This document shows positions 21,511-32,474 of a stretch of DNA of 64,000 bases, in pieces. The notes beneath the pieces are model-generated. The model ran no database searches. It had not been told where the DNA came from and saw nothing but the letters and a program-made list of their open reading frames with translations. The stretch covers positions 558,001-622,000 of the forward strand of contig JACCLO010000010.1 in the NCBI GenBank assembly GCA_029448655.1, in the 5' to 3' direction. Positions within the stretch are counted from its first letter, which is position 1, and each line of letters opens with the position of its first letter. Made by a program: the position numbers and the translations under genes. The stretch is from Wolfiporia cocos (taxonomy: Eukaryota > Basidiomycota > Agaricomycetes > Polyporales > Phaeolaceae).

Positions 21511-23586
21511 CTAGCCATCGTAAGATCCTGCATTCTGCACCAGCTCAACGTGCTCCAGGCCCACACAGTCTCCACCCTTCACACATTCCGCGAGCATCGA
21601 CCCAATACTTTCGCCCTCAGTATAGGCGCCCTGCAAAAAGCCTATGATTTATGGGATGTGACAAAGTAAAGTGTCTCTTAGTGCATACTGCCGGCAAGCA
21701 CAAAAGGAACTATTGAAACATAGTTGACATACCAAAATACCTGCGACTCGTCGCTTCGCTCGCAAACCATAGCCGCTTGCCAATAGTCGCGCGCAAATTA
21801 GTATGATGCTCGCTGCGGAACGCAGGCGGCCATATGGAGTATGCACCCCGGAAGCGCGGATCGCGCCCCCAACGGGGCACATAGAATGCCACGGGCTTAG
21901 GTACCTTAACGCCGGGATGCATAGCCTGCAGCACAGCGAGCACCTCGGCTTGTACTTGTGCATCTGAGAGGGCTTCTATGCGCTTGGAGAAAGCGCCCTG
22001 GAGTGGCGGGCCTGTGAGGAGGTGAGTTCGGCATATGCATCGTTGAGTGCTCACCGTGACGGTGACAACGAGGATCCCCGATCCGGGCAGCAGGTTTGGA
22101 TGGTCTAGGTTCTGCCATACAGGGTATCGTCCTCTCTCAATATCAGCATACAGTGCCATCTTATGCGTGGACATGTGAGATTGTTGACTCATCGTATAAT
22201 CCACGCACGATAGTATTTGCCATGAATGCACATACCTCAGAGTCAAACCAGAACTTCTCCTCAAATTGCAAGAATATCTTCGTATATGCTCCCTGAAATA
22301 TACGGAAATATCATATTAACGTTGTACTGTGGGTGTCTAGTTGCACTTACCATCGTCATGCTGTGTATTGCTTCTTGCTTCCATGCAGGCAACGGCGGCT
22401 CGAAGCGGACATCTCCATGCTGAAGCGCACCCAGGCTGAACGTGCACACCACATATTCTGCACTTAAGACTGTCCCATCGTCCAGAACGACCTTCACACC
22501 TGTCTGAGACGACGAGACAGTCCTAACCATCGTGTTCAGCCTGAGCTGCTCCGGTTCCAGAAACGCCTCCGCCTCAGCTTGTATCAATCGCTTGAACCCG
22601 CGCTGATCGATGGACAAGCGATTATCTTTCGAAAAGCCGCCCGCAGCAGGGCTAAATGTGTAGTTGTGCGCCTGTACATCAAATCGAAGAGGAAAAGGTC
22701 AGCGCTCGTCATTCAGCAGGAAACCGACTCCTGCCTGTCTGCCAGAGGTATCCGGGCGCGAAGCCAGAAGTCAGTCGTGGAGGCAGAATGAGATGCACCC
22801 ATGATGCAGCAAGCCACGACGTTTCCTCGGGACTAACGCCGTATTCCCAATCAAATTGGTAGTACTCGGCAGCTTGTTCATGCGGTGTCTCCGGCCGAGA
22901 ACCTATGAGCGAGTACCCGCCACGCGCAGTCATATCAACGAGCCTGTTCATGGCTCGATGACCTGTGATAATATTGTCACATTGCCATTGAGTTGCGAAC
23001 TCGAGAAAACATACCTGCGCTGAGGACTAATCGTTTGAAGTCCATGATCGAGTCATTGAATGCATCCTTGAAATCGACGGGCCCTGTGGCATCGAAAGTT
23101 GCTGCAAGTCATGTCAGCAAATGTTTCAATTGCGAACGCTCGCAGAGACGCACAAATGCTCTCATGGTAGCGGTTAGCACGAGTGGTAATGTTATGCTTC
23201 TGCGCAAGGTCCCAGATAGGATTGCCAGCTCCAGCCCCGACCTGCGTGCCCTGAACCCAATTTGCGCCGAGCTCGACAGTGTATTGATGGCCTTCTACGC
23301 CAAATGTGTGGCTCATCATTCGTCCGCCGAGCTCCTCGCGCGCCTCTATGATGATGAAATCGGAGACACCCTGTTCGTACAGCGTACGTGCAGCTATTAC
23401 TCCCGCGACCCCGCCCCCTAAGATCAGTATCTTCGTATCATGCTTCGCAGGAAGAGGGCTTGATAAAATAGACTGAGAAGATATGAGGGGAGGTCGTGCG
23501 ACGATTGAGGTTATTATCGCTAACACGACGAGCGGTAAGGTCAAGCCTGGTCGCCACATCCTGAACACTGAAGCGGACGGGGGCAT
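21511..23586 (-). CDS. Secreted flavin amine oxidase, polyamine-oxidase-like
   Basis: The N-terminus has a hydrophobic signal segment (LTLPLVVLAIITSIVA), so the product is probably secreted. The FAD-binding motif ILGGGVAGVIAARTL, the EAREELGGRM motif and ELGANWVQG follow. Later exons carry AASWVH/AHNYTFSPAAGGFSKDNRLS, FKRLIQAEAEAFL, YVVCTFSLGALQHGDVRFEPPLPAWKQEAI, a KIFLQFEEKFWFDSE exon, ERGRYPVWQNLDHPNLLPGSGIL, YVPRWGRDPRFRGAYS and GKRLWFASEATSRRYFG. The last exon is FLQGAYTEGESIGSMLAECV, corresponding to the C-terminal FAD-contacting G-x-x-x-G-A-x-x-S/E-G region. About nine exons with short introns are needed. The family oxidises secondary amines of spermine/spermidine or related substrates and yields hydrogen peroxide; this substrate is inferred. 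The start could also be the methionine at 23628 or 23559. Confidence 0.85.
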
Positions 23587-23628
23587 CAAGTTCTGGCTTG
23601 GCCAAGCACACTTCTTATATCCATGCAC

Positions 23629-24910
23629 GACGCATCATCAAGAAGGGAATTTGCAGATTCTATAAAGCTCTCGTGATCCAGTTCCGTGTCTGAGAACTAT
23701 GATGCTCATCACCACGCACTACGCCGGAGACGAACAGAAACGGAGCCGTGAGCCTCGTTAGGCGTCTAATTCCGGCGCCGCTGTATGTCAATAGTCCGCA
23801 TATCGGAAGCGTTTTGGAGATTGAGAGCGCGCGCTCCGTCTGCATAATTAGTGGGTGCAGGCTGTCAGAACGATGCGCACCACCCCTTTCCAGTAGACAC
23901 GAGGCTAATATGATGGCTGCAATGAGCTTATAATGTGGTATGCACCCTGAAATAGCCACGATCCCGTGTAGCCTTGTGGCTCGGCGAAGCTGAACGCCAC
24001 ACTTGTTGCTAAGCCACCACCCCCGCAGCGGGACGGGATCCAAGGTGTGCGGTTGGTCGCCGACGCTAGCCATGCCGTAAACCGACCCCTGAACGGCCTC
24101 GTGACGTATGCTCGCCGCAGTGGTGCGCCAATTTGCGCTGGAGATGGGTCACCAGCAGGATGCAGACGAGATAAGAGTATACCTCCGGGCGGATCTAAGC
24201 AGCGACGAGCCGCCGATATACCGGCAAGTGCAGTCGTCCGGTCTTGGAATCAGCTAGAAGGTATGGATCAGCTATCGTGATGAGGGAGATACGACCATTC
24301 GTGTGGACGGAAGTCTCACATACAACGTGTGGCTGAGAATGTGAGCAATGAACGCAGATAGGATTGGAAACTCGCGTGCTGCTATTTCTTGGTTCTGTAG
24401 ATTTGTCGTGTATTCATTCTGTAGTCAAGACATCCCTCATTGTGCACCAAAGGCGATAAGTCGTCCAGTGTACGAAAGGACGAAAGGAGGCCACTCGGGA
24501 AAGTCCGAACACCGTTTGGGCCGGCGTTGAGTGCCTAATCGGGAAGCAGTTTCCGTTAGCATCTCGCAAGTTCCACCACACGCGCTTCAGGTTGCTTCCC
24601 GACTGCCACGCGTATGCTCGTTAGCAGTCTCGATAAATGGTATATTCTACCACGAGTTCCACGATTGGGCGTCTCATAACATGGACTAACCCACGCTGGC
24701 ATGAGCGTGCACTGTGTGCATTTGATCGCACGTCAGCAAATTATCACGAATCCACTGGAACAAATAGGATGTGAGGTATAGTCTGGCGTAGAACAAGCCT
24801 GAGTCTCTGTACGGTAGGCACATATCGTCGACTGATGGGAGTGGATCCGTGGAAGCAACGCGAATTGATGTATGCAAATCATGACAACGGTGACGTCTAC
24901 AAATCGATTC
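23629..24910. other. Divergent intergenic region
   Basis: This 1.3 kb lies between the amine oxidase (minus) and Hsp20 (plus). No coding signal, tRNA or repeat is recognised, apart from presumptive promoters at both ends. Confidence 0.4.
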
Positions 24911-24917
24911 GGCGAGT

Positions 24918-24930
24918 TTCCTGAACATTC
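24918..24930 (+). promoter_or_regulatory. Heat-shock element upstream of Hsp20
   Basis: The sequence TTCCTGAACATTC fits the inverted pentamer rule TTCnnGAAnnTTC exactly. A weaker GTTCAGAACAGAAC array lies about 35 bp further on (24962-24975). Both are within 190 bp of the start codon at 25103, as expected for Hsf1-driven induction. Confidence 0.65.
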
Positions 24931-25102
24931 CGACTACAACATACCGAAACTCGGCAGAGCATGTTCAGAACAGAACATGGATCGTGTGGTACTCTGGACC
25001 AAAACCTCTCCTCAGCAGAACACATTCGTTGACAAGACACTCGCTTAATTTTGCTGTACTTCACTCTTCCCTTCTTCGCTCTTCACGACTTAACGACTCT
25101 AT

Positions 25103-25696
25103 ATGTCCCTCACGAGCTTCTTCTACCAGCCTTTCTACTCCCTCGCTGACTTCGACCGCCTCTTCAATGAGGCGTTCTCCGCGCGCACCAACCCCGCAAA
25201 CACGAACGGGGACCGCCAGGTGCAGCGGCAGGAGTCCAGTTCGAGGCTTCTCCGACCAAGGCGAGTATTCCCAATCAACATGTTCCCTGTATCCTCAGCA
25301 TGCTGACGCTTGCTTGGCCTTACAGGATGGATCTCCATGAGGAGAACGTTGTAACTGCGACGCTCGAGCTGCCCGGGATAAGCAAGGAGAACGTGCAGAT
25401 CGACGTGTACAACGGTGTCCTGAACGTCTCCGGCGAATCGAGGTTATTCAGTGATCGCGATGAGAACGGATACGCGGTGCGCGAGCGGCGGTATGGCAAG
25501 TTCTCGCGCGCGATTCCGCTCCCTCAGGGCATCAAGGTAAGTTGTGCCCCGCAGCGCAAAGTTAAGAACTGTATTCCCTGATGTTGTTTGATTGCAGAGT
25601 GAGGACATCAAGGCCTCGATGGAGAACGGCATATTAACCGTAACGTTCCCGAAGACGACGCCGGAGACGGCGTCGAAGAGGATCACCATCTCGTAA
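25103..25696 (+). CDS. HSP20: Small heat-shock protein, Hsp20/alpha-crystallin family (155 aa)
   Basis: Exons are 25103-25260, 25326-25536 and 25598-25696, giving 155 residues, a usual length for fungal Hsp20. The N-terminal arm (SFFYQPFYSLADFDRLFNEAF) is followed by RPRMDLHEENVVTATLELPGI, which opens the alpha-crystallin domain. The domain continues with VQIDVYNGVLNVSGE, YGKFSRAIPLPQGI and the closing beta-9 motif NGILTVTFPK, with a short I-x-I-like tail (ITIS). Intron 1 has a GC donor (AAG/GCGAGT): only this choice yields the conserved RPRMDLHE. The protein is an ATP-independent holdase that protects unfolding proteins in the cytosol. Heat-shock elements upstream support induction by stress. 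Confidence 0.92.
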
Positions 25697-26623
25697 ACAC
25701 GCCGCAGTCTGTGGAAAGGGGACTTGATTTGAACTTTTGAAGTGCTTCGAGTTAGCAGTGCAATGTGTATACTGTAGTATTACGGGTTCGGGCGTAACAC
25801 AGTTCCTTCGGGACTCGCGAGTGATTTCATAACAGTGAACGCAGGTGTGGTAGCCGGTTTGAGCGGATGGATTATTCCCACTACGATTACGGTGGGCTAT
25901 TGTCATTTTGAGCTTCTCGAAGAAACATACACTTCGTATGACATTATTTATCATAAAGCAACCACCATGCGGCCAGAACACAATGACCGGGTGCAATTGA
26001 ACACTGCATACCTATCAATTATCATGCATGTGCATGTGCCAAAGAGCTTCGCAATACTACTCAACCGGAAGGTGCGTCTGCAACATCTCGGCCCCCTTGT
26101 TGTCATTTCTTGTAACAAAGGGGGCATGTACATTGCTGCGGGGCTAGACGGTGCCATACTTGACCAACCGGTTGCAGCGTTTTGTGTAGTTCCATAAGTT
26201 GTTGCCCGAAAATGCACCCCCCTACCGGAGGGTCTATTGGACATCTCCAAAAGCCGACTTTGCAAACTAGAAGAAGTTACAACAATGGGAGACAATGAAG
26301 AACAGACGATTTGATGCTGTCGGAGGATTTACCGGAGGAGTAGGAGTTTGAGAACGTGGTTTGGCTGTGATGACTTACTGAGCCAATACCGCAAAGACAC
26401 AATACCTGTCCCGGTCCGATGGCGCATCCTGCAGGCTTGCCAGCCATATCAAGTCTATAGGAAAGACACCGTACGACAAAATACCCGCGAACATCTTTTG
26501 TGTCGCACCAAGTTCAAGGCCCCATTTCTATTTCAGGATTCAAGAGAGCACAGATTCTGCTATATGCAACTAAACGTACAAGGGTTATGCGGCATAAGCA
26601 ATATTTGACAGCCTTTTTCATAC
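25697..26623. other. Convergent intergenic region with one stem-loop
   Basis: Frames exist on both strands (for example 25835-26197 +), but no family resemblance or splice support was found. The only notable structure is the stem-loop at 26091-26125. Confidence 0.35.
26091..26125. repeat. Isolated G/C-capped inverted repeat
   Basis: GCCCCCTTGTT pairs with AACAAAGGGGGC across a loop of about 12 bases, with a single bulged base. It is not obviously related to the hairpins of the orphan family. Confidence 0.5.
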
Positions 26624-28314
26624 TCACGCACGGCGAGTCGATCGTGCCCGCGCCAGGTTTAGGATGTCCATTTCGCGCGCCCTTGCTTTCTCCGACGCCG
26701 CGCGCAGCTCTGCAATCCGATTTGCAAGAACGCCCTGCTCCTGGCGTAGGCCGGAGGTCGCGCCCGCCTTCTCCGCCGCTATGAATACGCCGCTGAGGTT
26801 ATATGGAGCATCGGCATGAGCAGGTGCCGACGGCAGAGTCGCCACGTCAAGGATCTCTATTTCGCGCGCCCTTGCGTTCTCTGACGCCACGCGCAGCACT
26901 GCAATCCGATTTTCCAGCGCGCCCTGCTCCATGCGTAGGCCGGAGATCGTGCCCACCTCCCCCGCCGACAGGAATACGCCGTCGAGGTTATATGCAAACT
27001 CTGGGTGCACGGACAGCGGCGGCTCCGGAGCCTCGGCGTGAACAGGTGCCGACGGCACAGCAGGTGGCGCTGGCGCCGCAGGCGCAGAGGCGACCGGAGC
27101 GCCAGATACGACAACTGGAGGGGCGGCGTGCGTAGGAGCCTCGACGGCGACCGGAGCTTCTCTGGGCACTGGCGCTGGCGGGCCTTCAGCGTGCGCCGCG
27201 GTGTCTTGAACAAGCGGCACGCTAGCCTCCCCTCCTACTGGCGCAAGTCGCCGCACGAGGTACGAGGAGCCCGGCGTTGTTGGGTCGTTGATTGTGTTGA
27301 TATATGGAGCAGACGGCAGTCGAGTTGAGAGCTTAGTCGGTACCGAGCGGCGGATGCGCACGGTGAGGTCGCGGGTGCTGGCGTTGCTCCCGGTGCTAAC
27401 GCGAGGCGGAGAAGGTCTGCGGGGCACCTCGGGCTCCAGTGGCGTCTTCAACGTCCGGGGGCCATCACCGCCGATTTCGTCCTCGTCGTCCGCAAGCCTC
27501 GTGGAGCGGCGAGGTGTTTCAGAGGTTACCGTCGCAGGCGAGGCGGGCAGCGGGAGCCCTAGTCGCTGGAGCTCCTGGGCCTTGCGCATAATCACCCCAT
27601 CTGTCAAGGAGAAGGTGAGCGGGAGCGACATCGACCTAGAGAAAACCTACAGGATCGCCGACCCACCTCCGGAGCTGCCTGATCCAGTATATCCTTTTCC
27701 CATGTGTGCCAGCGGCACACATGTTTTGATTCACGGCAATTTTCGCATGAGGGGTACCCCTTTAGGACGCACCTCTGGCCAATCATCAGGCACCATAAGC
27801 ATCCTGACTTAAAAGGTGTCAGCGAGAAAATCTGTCAAAGGGGAAGGGCACGTACCGTGCCCTTCGGGTAACGCGTCGGGTACTTGGAGCGCTTCGGGGC
27901 GGGGTCCGTTTCCAATGCATTCTGCGCCGTAGTTTTTCTCTTTCCCTTCGACTTCCGGGGCTCCGACTCGTCTTCTTGCGATTCGCCGACCTCCGATGCA
28001 GGAGGCCGCAGTCGCTTAACCCCACGCGGAGGGCCGATCTTCGGCGGGAGAAGGCTCAACCTGAGTGGTGGAAGGCGCGGCGGCGCATCCTCTTCTCCAT
28101 CAGCACCATCGTCTTCCCGGCCGATTTCGTCCTCGACGGCGACCTCGTCCTCACCATCGTCGTCGTCCCCGTTGCCTTCAAGGTCATCCGCGCCTCCATC
28201 CGGACTTACCGCGGCGCGGCGAGTGACCGCCTTGTATGCCACATGCGGCAAGCCTGGCGGAGGAGGTGGGCGCGAGGGAGCGTTGAATGCTTCGTAGAGC
28301 TGCGCCAGAGACAT
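26624..28314 (-). CDS. Acidic/basic orphan protein with Cys motif and duplicated coiled segment
   Basis: Not recognised as a named family. The first exon (28314 to about 27850) starts MSLAQLYEAFNAPSRPPPPPGLP and carries a long acidic run (EGNGDDDDGEDEVAVEDEIGRE) and a basic patch. A middle exon (about 27780-27655) has C-V-L-K-G-Y-P-S-C-E-N-C-R-E-S-K-H-V-C, a C-x7-C-x2-C-x6-C set that could bind zinc. The last exon (from about 27631 to 26624) has a Ser/Arg-rich part, a long Pro/Ala-rich linker and two copies of a segment of about 55 residues: [FP]AYNLDGVFLSAGEVGTISGLR... and PYNLSGVFIAAEKAGATSGLR..., each ending in a likely coiled coil (RAREIEIL / RAREMDIL). Exon edges are approximate. A nuclear DNA- or chromatin-related role is possible but is inference. 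Confidence 0.5.
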
Positions 28315-28692
28315 CAGATTAGCTCCAGCAGCAGTAAAGGAAAGACCGGCGCTTGAGGAGGAGGACCTGGCTAAGGCAAGTCGACTGTAAGAGGTTCAGC
28401 GAGGATGCGGGGACCGGGGAATCGTCGAGGGGACCGGAGGCTCTTAATTGTCCCGACAACCCCACGGCAGCGAAGCGAAGCCTCGCGTCCAGAGCCGACG
28501 AAGTACATCGCATATATTTCAGATAATAAAGAAGTCAGCTGACCTATAGGTAATTAACCTCAAGTCCCCTTTCGGTCCAGACATATGTCAGTATCAAGGG
28601 TGTGCCATAAATCTGTCATTGATTCTTATGTGGTCTTCCGGGCCAAGATGGAAGAAACGTTTAGAATACAATACGAACGACGCCCGACAGCC
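28315..28692. other. Intergenic gap
   Basis: This holds the presumptive promoter of the minus-strand orphan gene (28314) and the 3' flank of the phosphatase gene. Nothing else is seen. Confidence 0.4.
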
Positions 28693-30001
28693 TCAAACGA
28701 AATACGACGTCATCGCTCCCTGCAACGCCCGATCAGCTCAATGCACACGACTACACACCGCTCACTCACCATCTTCCGCTTATTCTGCAGGCCCTTATCG
28801 CGCTCGTTCTCTTCCGCGGCGTCGTACACGGTGAAGTCGCGCGTCCCGTCCGCGCGGATCGTCAGGATGGACGCCATGTTCCCGCAGCGGTAGCAGTAGT
28901 TCGGCGCGGACCACACCGTGACAAGCTGCTCGTCGAACATGTACTTGTACCCCTCTTGCACGAGCTGGTGCGCGCGCGCGATCAGACCCAGCGCGTTGAC
29001 ATGGTTGAACTGCGCATGAGGGTTAGCTGTGCGCGCAGCGCGGGGAATAAGCAGGCGATACCTCTTGCGTGACGCTCCCGCCGAAGAGCCAGCCGGCTCC
29101 GCGAGGGCTGATCGCCCAGTTCTCGATATCGTCTGGGTCTGACCACATGAGGTCTGCCCATGGAGGAATATCGTCAATGTCTGCGCTACAGTGCATAGGA
29201 TACACTCACCGCAGAATGCGCCTTCGTGGGGTATCTCTTGAGCACGGGATAGCACGCGGATCTGATCTAACGTTCGAATATCTGGCGACAGTCCGCCGTG
29301 TACGCATAGTGTCTCTCCGTCGATAATCTTCGCATCTGAGGATAAGTAGACAAAAGGTACAGAAGTGTAGAAGCTACGCACAGCGGCAAGATTTAGGTAG
29401 TCGAAGACACTACAGCACGCCTTCCACACGAGCGCACTGCCGTATTTCTGCTGACATTCGTCTGTTGCGCGCTATGTAAACACAGATTCGCCATGATAGA
29501 TAGCTGTACTGACCGTAAAAGCCATAAACCTGAGTTATCTGCCTGCTCTCATGGTTCCCGCGCAATAGTGTCACCTTGTCAGGGTACCTGCCGACCGCGC
29601 CGTCAACAGACCACACAACGGCATGTACCAGAGCATTGACTTGGCCTTGAGCACAAGCAGCAGGGACACGGTCTCCAGACTGTAGTGCCCGCGGTCAACA
29701 AAGTCGCCCTGCGGCAGGTCCATCTGAGCAGTCCGCCCCGCGCGGCGAGGAGACACGTACGTGCCATGAAGATGTAGCTCGTCGCGGGGACGTCGCCGCC
29801 CTTGCGCAGGAGCTCGAGCAGGTCCCAGAACTGCCCGTGTATGTCGCCGCAGATCGTGACGGGGCTCGAGACGGGCTGGATGTTCGACTCCTCCATGAGA
29901 ATCGCGCGTACGCGGTCGCAGAGTGCTTTCATGTCGGGCTCGGAGAGGTGCTCGCATTCGCGCAGCTGCGCTATCCATCGGTCTGGGTCGAAGGGCGCCA
30001 T
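28693..30001 (-). CDS. SIT4: Ser/Thr protein phosphatase catalytic subunit, Sit4/PP6 type
   Basis: All metal and catalytic signatures of the PPP family are present in order: [120 protein letters not shown] and [26 protein letters not shown] and AIID/FNHVN point to Sit4/Ppe1/PP6 rather than PP2A or PP4. Start ATG is at 29999-30001. At least eight exons are needed, with short introns such as those around 29703-29765 and 29460-29515. The last exon (TSYFV, stop 28693-28695) ends in YFV instead of the usual YFL. In the family this subunit acts in G1 progression and TOR signalling with SAPS-type regulatory partners. Confidence 0.88.
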
Positions 30002-30426
30002 CTCTGAAACGGTGTAGACTTTGTAGTTTACTGCCCAAGTACTGGTAATGTGTGGTCGGCCTCAGACGGGGAACGGCGTAGAGCCGTGTGAGTTTGTGGG
30101 AAGAGCCTCTTCAAAATCGAAGACTAAGATCCTGCAGCCAGTATAAGGTTGGTATCAGGAGGAGCAGGCAGAATTGCGTCAACAGACACGGGTCAGGGAT
30201 CTGGTACGCTGTCCCGCCAACCGGCAGTCTAAGATAGATCTCGTGTGGATCTCGATCACAAGCGAGAAGTGGCTGCTGCAGCCCCGCATAGCACTCGCGT
30301 GAGCTCATGACGCACGTCTCGAGCACTGAAAAAGTGGATATGATCAACGTGTATTACTAGTGTTCGTGCCGGTTAATTATGTCAGATGTAAGTATATGAC
30401 AGATGAAGGTTGCCAGTAGACGACGT
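30002..30426. other. Intergenic gap
   Basis: This holds the phosphatase promoter and the 3' flank of ERG27. No further gene is seen. Confidence 0.4.
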
Positions 30427-32474
30427 TCAAGGAGACGCAGCGTGCCCGCTCCCGTTCGCCGTCCCTTCCCCACTCCCCTTCTCCCTCTCCACAAACGCCT
30501 GATACAACCGCTCACATCGCTCAAGTATCCGTGCCCCCTCGTCCGGATGCTTATCCCACGCCGCCACAGGGTCGATCCCCACCCTCTCGCGCCCCAAACG
30601 ATCGCAGAGCACCGTGAGCTTCGGGAACCGCGTATCCTCCTCCTCGCTCATCCCCTCGCCCGCAGCAGAGGTAGGGATGCACCGCGCAGGCGCGAGAGTG
30701 ACGTGCGACGCGGCCACCGCCGACTTGTACGTCGCGAAGTTGACGTGCGGCGAGCCGAGCATGCGCACGAAGTAGAAGAACGCGAGCATGCAGAGCTCGA
30801 GGATGTACGGCCGGAGTAGCTCCGCGGCCATCTTCGTCGACGTGATCCCCGGCGAGACGAGGTAGTGGCCGATCGCTGGTGAAGTAGGGGAGGTGAATGA
30901 GGGGGAAGAGGGAGTTGGAACGTGGTCGCGCCGCGCGAGCTCCATGACGAGGAAGTCTATTTGCGCTTTGGAGGACTGGTAGGACGTGTCGGTCCTTGTG
31001 AGCTGCCAGTCGGTGTCCGGGTCGTACGTCGCGAGCGCGTCGACAGAGGACATCCATAGCACGCGTGCTTGAGGCAGGGGTTCGGAGGTGGTGTCGAACT
31101 GTGATGAGTACCGGGAGAGGAGCGGCTGGAGGGTGCGGTACTGTTGCGGTGAAAATGGAATAAGTATATGTTCCGTGCAACAGCAGAAGGGAGGCAGCCC
31201 CGTATGAATGCGCCAACGATGGTGGCGCGAATGGGAATATGATGCTCCTCCTTGCGACGTGAACCTGAGCTTCCCACAAACACACATGCTCACGCAACTC
31301 GACGCCAGCAGGGGATCGCAATACACAAGCTGCCGCTCGTCTTCAACGCTACATTCACTGCCCATCCATCTCACCCACAGAAGCAGGCCGTGCCTGGAGG
31401 GGGACAGAAGGAGGCCGACTGCCCTCGCACCCCATTTGCCGCGCAGCGGGGGACGACGCATACGGGAAGCGGCGCGCGAGCTTGGAGCTGTGCAAGGTAG
31501 CTCATAGAGGAGGCATCGGGCGCACCTTCGCTGAAATCGAATCCCGCGCGGCGAGCATGCGCGGTGTACTTCCGCGAAGCTGCGCAAGACGACATCGAGG
31601 AAGACCCCGCGCGGCGTAGCAGCTGCTGCGGTACTTGTGACATGCGTGTTCGCGGTCTGCCAGCCTACCATCCCCCCTTGTACTTGCCCCGGCAATTTTG
31701 CCAAGTCAAGCATACTTGCGTCGCCGGAATGGCGGAAACTATATCGCACATATAATGGTATATTGCACAACTCACCATGACATAGTGTCCGAACACATTA
31801 CATTGCCAGACGTGACCGAGATTGTCCTGAGACATCGCTCCTGACTTCTGCACATTGAACATTGGATGCCGGACGGCATCAAGCGGGCCCTCGAAGACCT
31901 GGCGGAAGAATATCCAGTAGTCTAGGTGACTGTATGTTGCAAGTCCAGCGTTGCATATTAGATGCGAGATGTATGGGTACCTATTGCAGCGTAAGTGCGA
32001 CGTCGGGAAAGCGCTAGAGACGAAGTGGATACGCACTTTTGCGACACCTCCTTCCCGAAGTCAAACACGCTGCGCACAGAGCTGAGGTCCACCCGGTGGA
32101 TCTCCAGCGCCACGTTCCGCTGGAACTCGAGCGCATACTCGTGCTCCTTCGTGCCTCTGGGTATCTTTGCGATGTGGGTATCCAGTAGTCCGTACAGCTG
32201 CGCTCGCGCCGCGCCTGCGCGCCGGAGGTCGCGACACGCCATGATGATCGTTACACCATCTGATGCAGAGGCCAGCACGGGCCCGCTTGTCCCTGCATGT
32301 CTGGCGAAGACAGGCTGCGCATCTGGTGGCTGTGGCTGGGAGAGCTGCACGAGGAGGCGGTGGCATACGCCGAAGCCGACACCTCTGCACTCCATAGATT
32401 CAGCAGCGGAGGAAAGTATGCTTCACGTATACGCACCCGTTCGCGCCGGTGACAATGATTATGGGTCGCACCAT
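30427..32474 (-). CDS. ERG27: 3-keto-steroid reductase (sterol C-4 demethylation)
   Basis: The first exon encodes MVRPIIIVTGANG and splices to GVGFGVCHRLLVQL, giving the SDR cofactor motif TGANGGVG. Then follow VTIIMACRDLRRA, EIHRVDLSSVRSV, HLICNAGLATYSHLDY, NLGHVWQCNVFGHYVM, YRTLQPLLSRY, VLWMSSVDA and the catalytic SYQSSKAQIDFL (Y-x-x-x-K). GHYLVSPGITSTKMA and a C-terminal membrane-associated stretch (LELCMLAFFYFVRMLG) match fungal ERG27. The enzyme reduces the 3-keto sterol intermediate at the ER in the ergosterol pathway. Splice phases join VM to YRTLQPLL across an intron of 635 bp (31141-31775), about ten times the local norm. Stop codon at 30427-30429. Confidence 0.88.
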
